DNA from: an uncultured Traorella sp.
Lineage (GTDB): Bacteria > Bacillota_I > Bacilli_A > Erysipelotrichales > Erysipelotrichaceae
Direction of reading: 5' to 3'
Assembly (NCBI GenBank): GCA_945919165.1
Contig: CAMEIZ010000008.1
Coordinates: 1-24,150, forward strand
DNA length: 24,150 nt
Under the pieces are notes generated by a model. That model searched no databases. It saw only the letters and a list, made by a program, of their open reading frames with translations, and had not been told where the DNA came from. Positions within the stretch are counted from its first letter, which is position 1; the number at the start of each line of letters is the position of its first letter. Shown piece by piece: positions 16,011 to 23,688 of this stretch. Made by a program: the position numbers and the translations under genes.

Positions 16011-16850
16011 ATGGAAATTAATGTATTACAGGCAGCTTTATTAGGATTGTTTGCATGCCTGGCAAGTATGCCGGGTATGGGGGGAAGTGCTATAGGAAAT
16101 TATACGCTGGGAAGACCATTGGTTGGTGGTCTGGTATGCGGATTAATCTTACATGATGTTAGAACTGGTATTTTAGTAGGTGCAGCTATGCAATTGCTTT
16201 ATATTGCACTTGTTACTCCGGGGGGAACAGTTTCTGCCGATGTGCGTGCTGTCAGCTATATTGGAATTCCGTTAGCTATGTTGGCTTTGAAATCATATGG
16301 TCTTGATGCAGGAAGTCCAGATGGTATTGGGCTTGCGACTTCATTTGGTGCCATGGTTGGAACACTGGGTACAGTCTTGTTTTATGGAACTGCTACTATG
16401 AATCTGATTTGGCAGCATATAGGCTGGAAAGCAGTTGAAGAAGGAGAATTCAAAAAGCTTTATGTAGTGGATATGGTTTTACCTTGGATATCACATTTGG
16501 TATGCTCATTCATTCCAACTTTCCTGATCTGTATGGCTGGGGCCGGAATGGTCGATACAATCAAGGAAGTATTGCCGATGGATGGAATTGCTATGAAGAC
16601 GATTTTTACAGTTGGTTCATTGCTCCCATGTGTCGGAATTGCTATACTTTTGAAACAGATCATTTTAAAGGCAGTTGATTTCATTCCTTTCTTTGTTGGA
16701 TTTGCACTTGCGGCTTCATTAGGAATCAACTTAGTTGTTGCAACAATTATTGCTGCTATGTTTGCACTGATGAATTATCAAATTAAAACTATCGCATTAA
16801 AAAAAGTTCCTGCAGGAATGACTGATTTGGATGAAGAGGAGGACATTTAA
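16011..16850 (+). CDS. PTS mannose/fructose/sorbose-family EIIC permease component
   Basis: This 279-residue integral membrane protein is rich in long hydrophobic Gly/Ala segments, as in mannose-class EIIC. The N-terminal QAALLGLFACLASMPGMGG and GRPLVGGLVCGLILHD, and the segment GAAMQLLYIALVTPGG, are characteristic. It forms the membrane channel with EIID. The acidic tail (TDLDEEEDI) contains the GAGGAGGAC ribosome site for the following EIID start. The stop codon at 16848 is immediately followed by the EIID start region, and the EIID reading frame is the same frame as EIIC. Confidence 0.92.
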   Translation: MEINVLQAALLGLFACLASMPGMGGSAIGNYTLGRPLVGGLVCGLILHDVRTGILVGAAMQLLYIALVTPGGTVSADVRAVSYIGIPLAMLALKSYGLDAGSPDGIGLATSFGAMVGTLGTVLFYGTATMNLIWQHIGWKAVEEGEFKKLYVVDMVLPWISHLVCSFIPTFLICMAGAGMVDTIKEVLPMDGIAMKTIFTVGSLLPCVGIAILLKQIILKAVDFIPFFVGFALAASLGINLVVATIIAAMFALMNYQIKTIALKKVPAGMTDLDEEEDI

Positions 16851-16851
16851 G

Positions 16852-17681
16852 ATGAAAAAAATATCAAAAAAGCACTCAATAAATCATTTCGTAACTGGTA
16901 CTATGGTCATCTGACATGTTTCTCACAGGAACATATGCAGACTTTTGGATATTTGTGTGCCATGCTGCCAATTATAGAAGAATTATATGAAACAAAGGAA
17001 GAACAAAAAGAAGCCTTGAAAACATATACAGCTTTCTTTAATACCGAGCCTCAGCTTGGTACGGTTATCGTAGGTGTTACAGCAGGTCTTGAAGAAGCAA
17101 AAGCAAATGGTGAAAATGTTGATGCGGAAACAATTAATGGACTTCGTGCTGGACTGATGGGACCGGTAGCCGGCATCGGTGATTCATTAGTAGTCGGAGT
17201 GCTGATTCCTTTACTTTTGGGAATTGGCTTAGGATTATCAACAGGAGGATCTCCTCTTGGTGCTGTTTTCTATGCATTGGTATGGAATGTGATTGTTACC
17301 GTGGGAATGCGCATGCTGTATTTCAAAGGGTATGAATTCGGAGGTAAAGCAGTTGAATTCTTAACAGGAGAGAAATCAATGGCGCTTCGTGAATCCGTCA
17401 TGATGCTGGGAAGTATGGTAATTGGTGCAGTAGCTGCTACCTGGGTAAATGTAACAACGGTATTTGAAATGGTAAATCCTCAAACAGGTGAAGCTTATTT
17501 GAATTTAAATGATCAAATCAATGCAGTTTTGCCGAAAGGATTGACAGCTATTTTTGTACTCTTATGCTGGTATCTGATTGCAAAGAAAAAAATGTCACCA
17601 CTCAAAGTAATGCTGCTTTTGGTTGTCATTGCTTTCGTTGGTGTTCTAATTGGATTCTTTGATCCACAACTGCAATATTAA
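16852..17681 (+). CDS. PTS mannose/fructose/sorbose-family EIID component, with an apparent one-base frameshift at its start
   Basis: The protein is recognisably mannose-class EIID: LNKSFRNWYYGHLTCFSQEHMQTFGYLCAMLP at the N-terminus (read in pieces), GLMGPVAGIGDSLV in the middle and C-terminal membrane helices. ATG 16852 lies 7 bases after GAGGAGG and is the natural start, but its own frame stops within about 20 codons. The EIID frame begins at 16851, in frame with EIIC after the EIIC stop, and has no ATG until 16935, which would remove the conserved N-terminus. One extra A in the run of seven A (16855-16861), or a -1 ribosomal shift there, joins the start to the frame, giving about 276 residues. 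This may be a sequencing error, a recent mutation or programmed slippage. The rest of the frame is intact. Confidence 0.8.
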
Positions 17682-17683
17682 TC

Positions 17684-17722
17684 AAACAGAAAAAGTCTTG
17701 ATGTAAGACTTTTTCTGTTTCT
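17684..17722 (+). terminator. Rho-independent terminator of the PTS operon
   Basis: A perfect 16-bp stem is formed by 17684-17699 and 17705-17720 around a five-base loop. It begins right after the EIID stop codon. The long symmetric A/T-flanked stem is the strongest terminator in the window and may act in both directions. Confidence 0.88.
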
Positions 17723-17753
17723 TCGTGTATAATAAATATGAGGAGATATGAGC

Positions 17754-18107
17754 ATGAAAAAATTATTGATTATCATTTGTTTGTTCATCAGCGGTTGTAC
17801 GAACCATAAAAAAACAGAAATGAATATTTCAAAAGATGATATTTTAGAAAAGTTGCTGTCAGAGAATAATTATGTAATTGTCGATGTAAGAACGAAAGAA
17901 GAATATGATCAAGGTCATGTTGTAGATGCTTTGAATATTCCATATGATCAGATTGATGAAAATGTTGCTCTGGATAAAAACAAAACGATTATCGTTTATT
18001 GCCGAAGCGGAAACAGAAGCGGAATTGCTTTTCAAACTTTAACTGATTTAGGTTATGAAGTTTTTGATTTAGGTGCGTATGATTCGATCAAACTTGATAA
18101 AGAATAA
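17754..18107 (+). CDS. Rhodanese-domain lipoprotein
   Basis: This is a 117-residue protein with a lipoprotein signal (MKKLLIIICLFISGC, lipid-modified Cys15) and a single rhodanese domain. The active-site loop is VYCRSGNRSG with catalytic Cys83, and DVRTKEEYDQGHVVDALNIP is the typical first half. It would transfer sulfane sulfur or handle persulfide outside the membrane; the true substrate is unknown. The start at 17754 is preferred to ATG 17748, which is only two bases from the AGGAG site. A TATAAT at 17728-17733 lies just upstream, without a clear -35. It stands alone between the PTS terminator and the sensory operon, about 50 bases before the latter. No terminator separates them, so some read-through is possible. 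Confidence 0.9.
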   Translation: MKKLLIIICLFISGCTNHKKTEMNISKDDILEKLLSENNYVIVDVRTKEEYDQGHVVDALNIPYDQIDENVALDKNKTIIVYCRSGNRSGIAFQTLTDLGYEVFDLGAYDSIKLDKE

Positions 18108-18157
18108 TTATTCTCATCATTTAAGCGTATAAATTAAATAAAAAAAGGAGAATTTTA

Positions 18158-19129
18158 ATGAAAAGAAAAGTTCAAATTTTTGGCGTATTTGTTGCTGCCA
18201 TCGGATTAATAATTCTGCTTGGTTCGCAGATGATTCATTATGCTGGGACACAGCTTGTAGGAATGAAGCCGGGAACTGTTAAATTTGGTGCAACTTATAT
18301 GACGCTGAATAATCCTTTTTTTGAGGTAATTGACAATGAAATGCGTAATCTTATTGAGGCTAATGGAGATATTTTATTAACAATGGATCCGCAGCTGTCC
18401 TTAGATAGGCAAATCGAACAGATTCATTATATGATAGAGCAAGGATGTGAAGTGTTGATTGTTAATCCTGTTGATTCCAAAGGACTTGAGGAAGTGCTCA
18501 AAGAAGCAAAACAGAAAGGATTGATCATAATTGCTGTCGATACCAATGTATATAATGGAAATGATTATGTTGATTATACGGTGGTATCTGACAATTATCA
18601 GGCAGGTGTATTATGTGCACAAGATATGATGAAACATCAAAATTCAGCAGAAATATTGATTTTGACACATCAGGCAGCTTATTCGGCAGTAGAACGCATT
18701 GAAGGTTTTATGGATACAATCAAAGAATTTCCGCAATATCATGTTGTTGATCTTATTGAATGTGAAGGACAATTAGAGAAAGCAATGCCAATGGTAACAA
18801 AACTTTTGCAGGAGGATGTTGATTTTGATGTAGTTATGTCTTTAAATGATCCTGCAGCTTTAGGAGCTATTGCAGCCTTACAGGAAGTAAATAAACTAGA
18901 AAAGGTCATGGTGTATGGAGTGGATGGTACACCGGAAGCAAAAGTGTTGGTCAAAGATGGGTTTATGATGGGGACTGTTGCTCAATACCCGAAGAAAATG
19001 GCCAAAAAAGCGGTGGAAAGTGCTTACCATTTATTAAATGGTGAAACGAATTTGGCTGAGGAAAAAATTGAAGTGAATCTGATTCAGAAAGAAAATGTAG
19101 ATCATTATTCTTTAGCGGGGTGGCAGTAA
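18158..19129 (+). CDS. Membrane-tethered RbsB-like sugar-binding protein (sensor type)
   Basis: This 323-residue protein has a periplasmic-binding-protein fold of the ribose/galactose class. Signatures include TYMTLNNPFFEVIDNEMRN, then DRQIEQIHYMIEQGCEVLIVNP, IAVDTNV, NYQAGVLCAQDM and MVYGVDGTPEA. Residues 6-24 form an uncleaved-type hydrophobic anchor, and no lipobox Cys is present, unlike transporter-linked binding proteins of Firmicutes. An AAAAGGAG site precedes the start. The stop overlaps the start of the histidine kinase gene (TAATG). No sugar permease or ATPase is nearby, so the likely job is sensing a sugar outside the membrane and presenting it to the kinase, as XylFII does for LytS in clostridia. 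The ligand is unknown. Confidence 0.88.
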   Translation: MKRKVQIFGVFVAAIGLIILLGSQMIHYAGTQLVGMKPGTVKFGATYMTLNNPFFEVIDNEMRNLIEANGDILLTMDPQLSLDRQIEQIHYMIEQGCEVLIVNPVDSKGLEEVLKEAKQKGLIIIAVDTNVYNGNDYVDYTVVSDNYQAGVLCAQDMMKHQNSAEILILTHQAAYSAVERIEGFMDTIKEFPQYHVVDLIECEGQLEKAMPMVTKLLQEDVDFDVVMSLNDPAALGAIAALQEVNKLEKVMVYGVDGTPEAKVLVKDGFMMGTVAQYPKKMAKKAVESAYHLLNGETNLAEEKIEVNLIQKENVDHYSLAGWQ

Positions 19130-20442
19130 TGAATATATTATCTGAAAGCAAAGATCGCTTGAATCTGGCTTATTGGCTAATGGGTTTATTCTCATTTCTA
19201 CAGATTATTTATATCAGTACATGTATCTTTTTTACAACAAGATTTTTGTTATCAGGTAATCAGGCTTATTCTTTCATTGAAAATGTAAGTGTTATTCCAA
19301 TTGCCTATACCAAAAGACCTGTTTATGCTTTGCTGGGCTTTATGTTATTACTGATTGCTATGAAATTAAGAAGCTTGCTAGAAGAAAATATACGTAATGT
19401 GCTGTTTGTTTTAATACTTGAAATTACGATTTGTTTGTTTTTGATGTGGACAATTTCTTTTGCCAGTAATACCATTTTGTTATTTGTGATAGCCAATATG
19501 ATGTCAATGACCCGAAAAAAAGGAAATAAAGGTATCTCTTTGCTCATCATGGTCATTTTATTTATCTCAACCAATTATGATATCGTCAGTATCTTTTTTC
19601 CGGTGGCCGGTTTTGTCGAATATTTATCTGTATACAGTGCTCAGGCAAAATCCTTATTTGCTCTTGTCAACAGTGTGATGACGACTTCTTGTATCGTGCT
19701 TTTTATACTCTACATGCTGTTTTTAATTCAAGATCAGCTAAGTGAAAGCCGCAGGATTCAGTTATTGAATCTTGAATTGAAGGATCTGAATGAGCAGTTG
19801 AAAGAATATGCTGATGTAAGAGAAAAAATGGGAGAAACCAAAGAAAGAAATCGTCTTGCCAGAGAAATCCATGACACATTAGGCCATACTTTGACAGGAT
19901 TGTCAACGGGACTTGAAGCTTGTCAAACTATTATGGATATCAATCCAGAATTGGCGAAAATACAGTTGGGTGTTTTATCTAATGTTGCAAAAGATGGCTT
20001 GAAAGATGTACGTCGTTCTGTGAAAAAATTAAGACCTGATGCACTTGAAAATCATACCTTGAAAGAAGCCCTGGTTTCTATGATCGATGAGTTTAAGAAG
20101 ACAACAGGAGTTAAGGTTCATTTTGTCTGTCATTTGACAAGTCTTCATTTTCAGCCGGATGAAGAAGAAGCAATTTACCGAATTATTCAGGAAGGTACAA
20201 CGAATGCTGTTCGTCATGGAAAGGCAAATGAAATATATATTTCATTTGGAATGGATCAAAATACTCTTATTCTTATCGTGGAAGATAATGGAATTGGCTG
20301 TGTGAATGTACATGAAGGTTTTGGCTTACATCATATGAAAGAAAGAGTTGAATTACTAAATGGTAAAGTGCGCTGCTATGGAACAGATGGTTTTGTGCTG
20401 ATTGTTGAGCTGCCGCTCAGAGAGGAGAAGGGTAATGATTAA
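19129..20442 (+). CDS. Sensor histidine kinase, NarL-partner (HisKA_3) type with six membrane segments
   Basis: This is a 437-residue kinase. About six hydrophobic segments occupy residues 14-200, with only short loops, so there is no large extracellular sensor domain. A coiled-coil linker (about 203-240) leads to the HisKA_3 dimerisation box REIHDTLGHTLTGL with phospho-accepting His248. The HATPase domain follows, with Asn359 in TTNAVRHG, EDNGIG (about 385-390) and GFGLHHMKERV. The start at 19129 overlaps the previous stop; an in-frame GTG nine bases upstream is possible but less likely. Because the kinase lacks its own sensor domain, the tethered binding protein encoded just before it is the best candidate input. 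Its end overlaps the response-regulator start by eight bases. Confidence 0.92.
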   Translation: MNILSESKDRLNLAYWLMGLFSFLQIIYISTCIFFTTRFLLSGNQAYSFIENVSVIPIAYTKRPVYALLGFMLLLIAMKLRSLLEENIRNVLFVLILEITICLFLMWTISFASNTILLFVIANMMSMTRKKGNKGISLLIMVILFISTNYDIVSIFFPVAGFVEYLSVYSAQAKSLFALVNSVMTTSCIVLFILYMLFLIQDQLSESRRIQLLNLELKDLNEQLKEYADVREKMGETKERNRLAREIHDTLGHTLTGLSTGLEACQTIMDINPELAKIQLGVLSNVAKDGLKDVRRSVKKLRPDALENHTLKEALVSMIDEFKKTTGVKVHFVCHLTSLHFQPDEEEAIYRIIQEGTTNAVRHGKANEIYISFGMDQNTLILIVEDNGIGCVNVHEGFGLHHMKERVELLNGKVRCYGTDGFVLIVELPLREEKGND

Positions 20443-21115
20443 AGTGATGATTGCGGATGATCAGGAACTGATACGTGACAGTCTTCAAATTCTTTTGAGT
20501 TCAAAAGAAGATATTGAAATTGTGTCTTTGGCAAAAAACGGAAAAGAAGTGCTAGAAAAAATACCTCAAAATATGCCAGATGTAATTTTGATGGACATTC
20601 GAATGCCGCAAATGGATGGTGTGAACTGCACAAAAATTGTTAAGGAAAAATATCCCAACGTTCAAATAATTGTTTTAACGACTTTTGATGATGATGAATA
20701 TATCTATGATGCGTTAAAATATGGAGCCAGCAGCTATCTTTTAAAGGGTGTATCTTTAGAGGAATTGTATTCAGCTATTCATATTGTTGTTTCAGGAGGC
20801 GGCATGATTCATCCGAATGTTGCTATTAAAGCTATGAAAATGTTTTCTTCTATGGCAAAGAACAATATGGATACAAATGTCAATCATGATGAAATTGAAC
20901 ATATCAGTCGTACTGAGTGGAAAATAATTGAGAAAGTAGGTAACGGCTTATCTAATAAAGAAGTAGCAAAAGAGTTATGTTTTTCTGAAGGAACAGTACG
21001 GAATTATATCAGCATTATTTTAGATAAGCTTACTTTAAGAGATCGAACGCAGCTAGCTATATGGGCACTTCAGAATCATCAGATTGTCATGAAAGGAATC
21101 AAAGATGAAAAATAA
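20435..21115 (+). CDS. Response regulator, NarL/LuxR type
   Basis: This is a 226-residue two-domain regulator. The receiver (1-120) has the acidic pair Asp8-Asp9, phospho-accepting Asp54 in ILMDIRMPQMDG, the Thr at about 82-83 and Lys104. The C-terminal LuxR-type helix-turn-helix (about 160-220) reads TEWKIIEKVGNGLSNKEVAKELCFSEGTVRNY (in pieces) followed by ILDKLTLRDRTQLAIWA. The start at 20435 follows GAGGAGAAGG; an upstream in-frame ATG at 20402 lies inside the kinase gene and adds unrelated residues. The eight-base overlap with the kinase shows a cognate pair. Targets are unknown; the NarL-like TGACA elements upstream of the PTS genes are a candidate. Confidence 0.93.
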   Translation: MIKVMIADDQELIRDSLQILLSSKEDIEIVSLAKNGKEVLEKIPQNMPDVILMDIRMPQMDGVNCTKIVKEKYPNVQIIVLTTFDDDEYIYDALKYGASSYLLKGVSLEELYSAIHIVVSGGGMIHPNVAIKAMKMFSSMAKNNMDTNVNHDEIEHISRTEWKIIEKVGNGLSNKEVAKELCFSEGTVRNYISIILDKLTLRDRTQLAIWALQNHQIVMKGIKDEK

Positions 21116-22403
21116 AGAAAGAATTTGTCTTTTTGTGATAGTTGCCATCATGATTGGTTCAATTAGTTGGATATGGAAATCAAAACAACCGATTCAGTTG
21201 AGAATTGGAGTTATGGCTGGCAGCTATTGGGATGTTCCTGAATCTGATAGTTATTCGATGTTAGAAAATGTTATTCGTGAATTTGAAGCTGAGCATCCTA
21301 ATGTTGAAGTTGTGTATCAAAGCGGTATACGGCCTGAGGAATATGAAGAGTATATTGCAAAGCAGATTTTAATGGATCAAATTCCTGATGTTATGTTTAT
21401 TACATCTGATATGTTTTCAACGCTTTCAAAGAATCATACACTACAGAAACTGAATCGTTTTATTGAACAAGATCAGTTAAATACAGATGCTTACTATGCT
21501 GCTTCTTTTGATGAAGGAAAGAACCAGCAAAATGTTTATGCATTGCCCTACGAAAGTGTTCCAAGACTAATGTTTGTGAATAAATCATTGCTGGAAAAAG
21601 AAAATATTGATATGCCATCCAACGATTGGACCTGGGAAGATTTTTATGAAATTTGCGAAAAGGTGACAAAGGACAGTAATCATGATGGCCAGATCGATCA
21701 GTTTGGCTATTATGGATATACTTGGGAAGATGCTGTTTATAGTAATGGAGCACATATATACGAAGAAAAAGAAAATCAGGTAAGCTTAGGTAAAGAAGCC
21801 GTTATTGAAGCCAGTGCGTTTATGCGTGAATTAGTTCTTTTGCATGATGAAAAAGTCACTTCAGAAATGTTTGATAAAGGAATGGTTGTTTTCTGCCCAA
21901 TGAATTACAGTAATTATCGCACTTATATGCCTTACCCTTGGCGAGTAAAGAAATATTCTACTTTTGAATGGGACTGCATAACAATGCCAAAAGGACCTTC
22001 GGGTGGAAATATATCACAGATTGATACTTTAATGATTGCTATGTCTTCAAGAAGCAAGCATCAGGATCTAGCTTGGGAATTTATGAAAAAACTGAGTTAT
22101 GATCAAACATATCAAAGTGAATTAGTGAAATCATCACAAGGTGTATCAGTATTGAAAGAAGTGATGCAATCTTCGGATGTCATGGATGTTTTGAAGCTTG
22201 ATAATCCAGGAAAATCTACTTTTGAAATGCATGTGCTTCATGAGATTATGGAGAACGGTGTAGCAATTCGCAATACCGAAAGATATAAGCAGATTATGCA
22301 GGCAGCACAATCTCGTTTAGATGCTTTGATGCAAAATGATGAAGATTTGGAAAATGCTTTAATTCGTCTTGAACGACAGCTTAATTCAATGCTTCAAAAA
22401 TAA
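21105..22403 (+). CDS. Membrane-tethered family 1 extracellular solute-binding protein
   Basis: This 432-residue protein has the fold and motifs of carbohydrate ABC binding proteins (SBP family 1). Examples are NVIREFEAEHPNVEVVYQSG, IPDVMFITSDMFS, YALPYESVPRLMFVNKSLLE and DWTWEDFYEICEKVT. An EF-hand-like DSNHDGQIDQFGYYGY occurs near residue 190. Residues 8-24 make a single hydrophobic anchor followed by KSKQ, with no lipobox Cys. The gene overlaps the response-regulator end by 11 bases, so it is part of the sensory operon. No permease follows. A second binding protein of a different fold in the same two-component operon suggests ligand sensing or modulation rather than uptake; this is inference. 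It could alternatively feed a transporter encoded elsewhere. Confidence 0.9.
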   Translation: MKNKERICLFVIVAIMIGSISWIWKSKQPIQLRIGVMAGSYWDVPESDSYSMLENVIREFEAEHPNVEVVYQSGIRPEEYEEYIAKQILMDQIPDVMFITSDMFSTLSKNHTLQKLNRFIEQDQLNTDAYYAASFDEGKNQQNVYALPYESVPRLMFVNKSLLEKENIDMPSNDWTWEDFYEICEKVTKDSNHDGQIDQFGYYGYTWEDAVYSNGAHIYEEKENQVSLGKEAVIEASAFMRELVLLHDEKVTSEMFDKGMVVFCPMNYSNYRTYMPYPWRVKKYSTFEWDCITMPKGPSGGNISQIDTLMIAMSSRSKHQDLAWEFMKKLSYDQTYQSELVKSSQGVSVLKEVMQSSDVMDVLKLDNPGKSTFEMHVLHEIMENGVAIRNTERYKQIMQAAQSRLDALMQNDEDLENALIRLERQLNSMLQK

Positions 22404-22431
22404 AATGTTAGAATAAAGATGGAGGCAGAAT

Positions 22432-23157
22432 ATGGTTTACTTTCTGACAAGCAGTCCGGATATTCCCATTACCAATGAGTTAAATCCGGCGAATGGCTTT
22501 ATTGACCATTTAAATAAGTATTTATCAAACAGAAAACTAAAAGCGCTGTATTTCTGCTCAGATCCTTATGATATTGAAATAACGGAAATGTACGGATATC
22601 AACTGAAAAACAGCTTTGAGGAAGCAGGGTTTATATTTGAATACTTTCAAATTATGGATAGCAGAAATCGAAATAAAACTGAACAATTTCTGATGGAAGC
22701 TGATCTGATTATTTTGGCAGGAGGTCATGTTCCAACTCAAAATCAATACTTTCATGATATCCATCTCAAAGAGCTTCTTCAAAACTATAAGGGTGTGATC
22801 ATAGGCATCAGTGCAGGTTCAATGAATGCCAGTAAAATAGTCTATGCGCCACCTGAAAGAGATCGTGAGGCAACAGATCAGAACTATCGTCGTTTTCTTT
22901 TGGGATTGGGGATCACAAAAACGATGATTATCCCTCATTACACACAAGATGGTGAGAATCTTATCGATGGCTTAAAAGAATACGAAGAAATCATATATCC
23001 TGATTCTAAAGGACATCAGTTTTATGCCCTAAGAGATGGCAGTTATCTGTATGGTCATGATGGAATAGAAGAACTTTATGGAGAAGCTTATTTAATTAGT
23101 GACTGTAATATAGAAAAAATCTGTGAAAACAATCAAAGAGTTGTACTTGAAAAATGA
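22432..23157 (+). CDS. Peptidase S51 family protein (dipeptidase E-like)
   Basis: This is a 241-residue cytoplasmic protein, close to PepE length. The serine nucleophile motif GISAGS (Ser127) follows a strand GVII. The preceding LIILAGGHVPTQNQ and the later MIIPHYTQDGE (candidate catalytic His169) fit the S51/class I glutamine-amidotransferase-like fold. PepE cleaves Asp-X dipeptides; related family members act as cyanophycinases, so the exact substrate is uncertain. A GGAGG ribosome site precedes the start. It lies 28 bases after the sensory operon with no terminator between, so it may be co-transcribed, and it ends in a terminator that overlaps its stop codon. Confidence 0.88.
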   Translation: MVYFLTSSPDIPITNELNPANGFIDHLNKYLSNRKLKALYFCSDPYDIEITEMYGYQLKNSFEEAGFIFEYFQIMDSRNRNKTEQFLMEADLIILAGGHVPTQNQYFHDIHLKELLQNYKGVIIGISAGSMNASKIVYAPPERDREATDQNYRRFLLGLGITKTMIIPHYTQDGENLIDGLKEYEEIIYPDSKGHQFYALRDGSYLYGHDGIEELYGEAYLISDCNIEKICENNQRVVLEK

Positions 23158-23189
23158 TTCGGTTATGTTTAAACTGAATCATTTTATTT
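23156..23189 (+). terminator. Terminator after the S51 peptidase gene
   Basis: GATTCGGTT (23156-23164) pairs with AACTGAATC (23172-23180), with one G-T pair and a seven-base loop, followed by ATTTTATTTA. The stem starts within the stop codon. Confidence 0.75.
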
Positions 23190-23233
23190 AATATTTAAAC
23201 AAGAAATAATATAAAATAAAAGTATGATAAATA

Positions 23234-23262
23234 TTGACAATAATATATTTATATTGTAATAT
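23234..23262 (+). promoter_or_regulatory. Promoter of the bacteriocin-like locus
   Basis: TTGACA (23234-23239) and TAATAT (23257-23262) are separated by 17 bases. An inverted repeat ACAATA (23237-23242) / TATTGT (23252-23257) lies across the spacer and could be an operator. The leader to the first ATG is about 85 bases. Confidence 0.65.
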
Positions 23263-23270
23263 ATGATTAT

Positions 23271-23282
23271 GAAAGGCCTTTC
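23271..23282. repeat. Perfect 12-bp palindrome at the expected transcription start
   Basis: GAAAGGCCTTTC reads the same on both strands and lies 8 bases downstream of the -10 box, where a repressor would block initiation. It is too tight to form a useful RNA hairpin. The binding protein is unknown. Confidence 0.4.
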
Positions 23283-23352
23283 AAACAAACTTACATTTTT
23301 AATATCGTTATTCGTTAAAATAGTAGAAGCATGAGAAAAGGAGTGAAAAATT

Positions 23353-23645
23353 ATGCGTAAAATGCTTTCTTAATTATTACTTTTAACTTTATTGGCAAGT
23401 GGACAAGTGAAAGCTGATGAGTTTGAAGATTCTTCATCGTTTCATTCATATCAAGGCGGATATTATACTGAAACACGTCATCATTGGACATCTTATTCTG
23501 AAAGATATTTAAGAACAGTAGGTGCTGGGATCAAAATTTTAAACTATAATACAGAAGTAGCTATTGCTGAAAGTGTGCTACAATCGAATCTATGCATAAT
23601 ATAGGGCCTTATGTAGAACACCAACACTCTTATTATGTCTATTGA
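23353..23645 (+). pseudogene. Broken lactococcin-972-like secreted bacteriocin gene
   Basis: ATG 23353 has a good AAAAGGAG site and reads MRKMLS, then TAA (23371-23373), then in the same frame LLLLTLLASGQVKADEFED. This is a signal peptide interrupted by one stop; TTA (Leu) to TAA would explain it. The mature part continues with YQGGYYTETRHHW and VAIAES, then drifts to a stop at 23602-23604. Just there another frame opens (TIESMHNIGPYVEHQHSYYVY, stop 23643-23645). Removing one GT from the AGTGTGCT at 23572-23579 joins the two frames as AESATIESMHN. The restored product is about 97 residues. The short Sec-secreted form, GG and aromatic content, YY-rich end and the following immunity-like gene suggest the lactococcin 972 family. 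Family assignment rests mainly on context. Confidence 0.55.
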
Positions 23646-23674
23646 GGATAAGGCTTGCCTTATCTTTTCTTTAT
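23646..23674 (+). terminator. Terminator or attenuator between the bacteriocin-like gene and the membrane protein
   Basis: GATAAGGC (23647-23654) and GCCTTATC (23657-23664) form a perfect stem (the innermost pairs open to give the loop) followed by TTTTCTTT. It starts right after the restored bacteriocin stop, which would give more peptide message than downstream message. Confidence 0.75.
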
Positions 23675-23688
23675 AAAAGGAGTAGAAT

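Noticed and set aside
16484..16678. Out-of-frame ORFs within EIIC (16484-16678 plus strand, 16460-16729 minus strand)
   Set aside because: EIIC is unbroken and well matched through this stretch; these frames have no ribosome sites or recognisable content.
16935..17681. EIID beginning at ATG 16935
   Set aside because: It would drop about 28 conserved residues (including NWYYGHLT) and has no ribosome site, whereas ATG 16852 has GAGGAGG at the right distance apart from the one-base frame offset.
23392..23604. A genuine 70-residue gene starting at TTG 23392
   Set aside because: There is no ribosome site at 23392, while in-frame ATG 23353 has one, and the upstream residues complete a signal peptide broken by a single stop codon.
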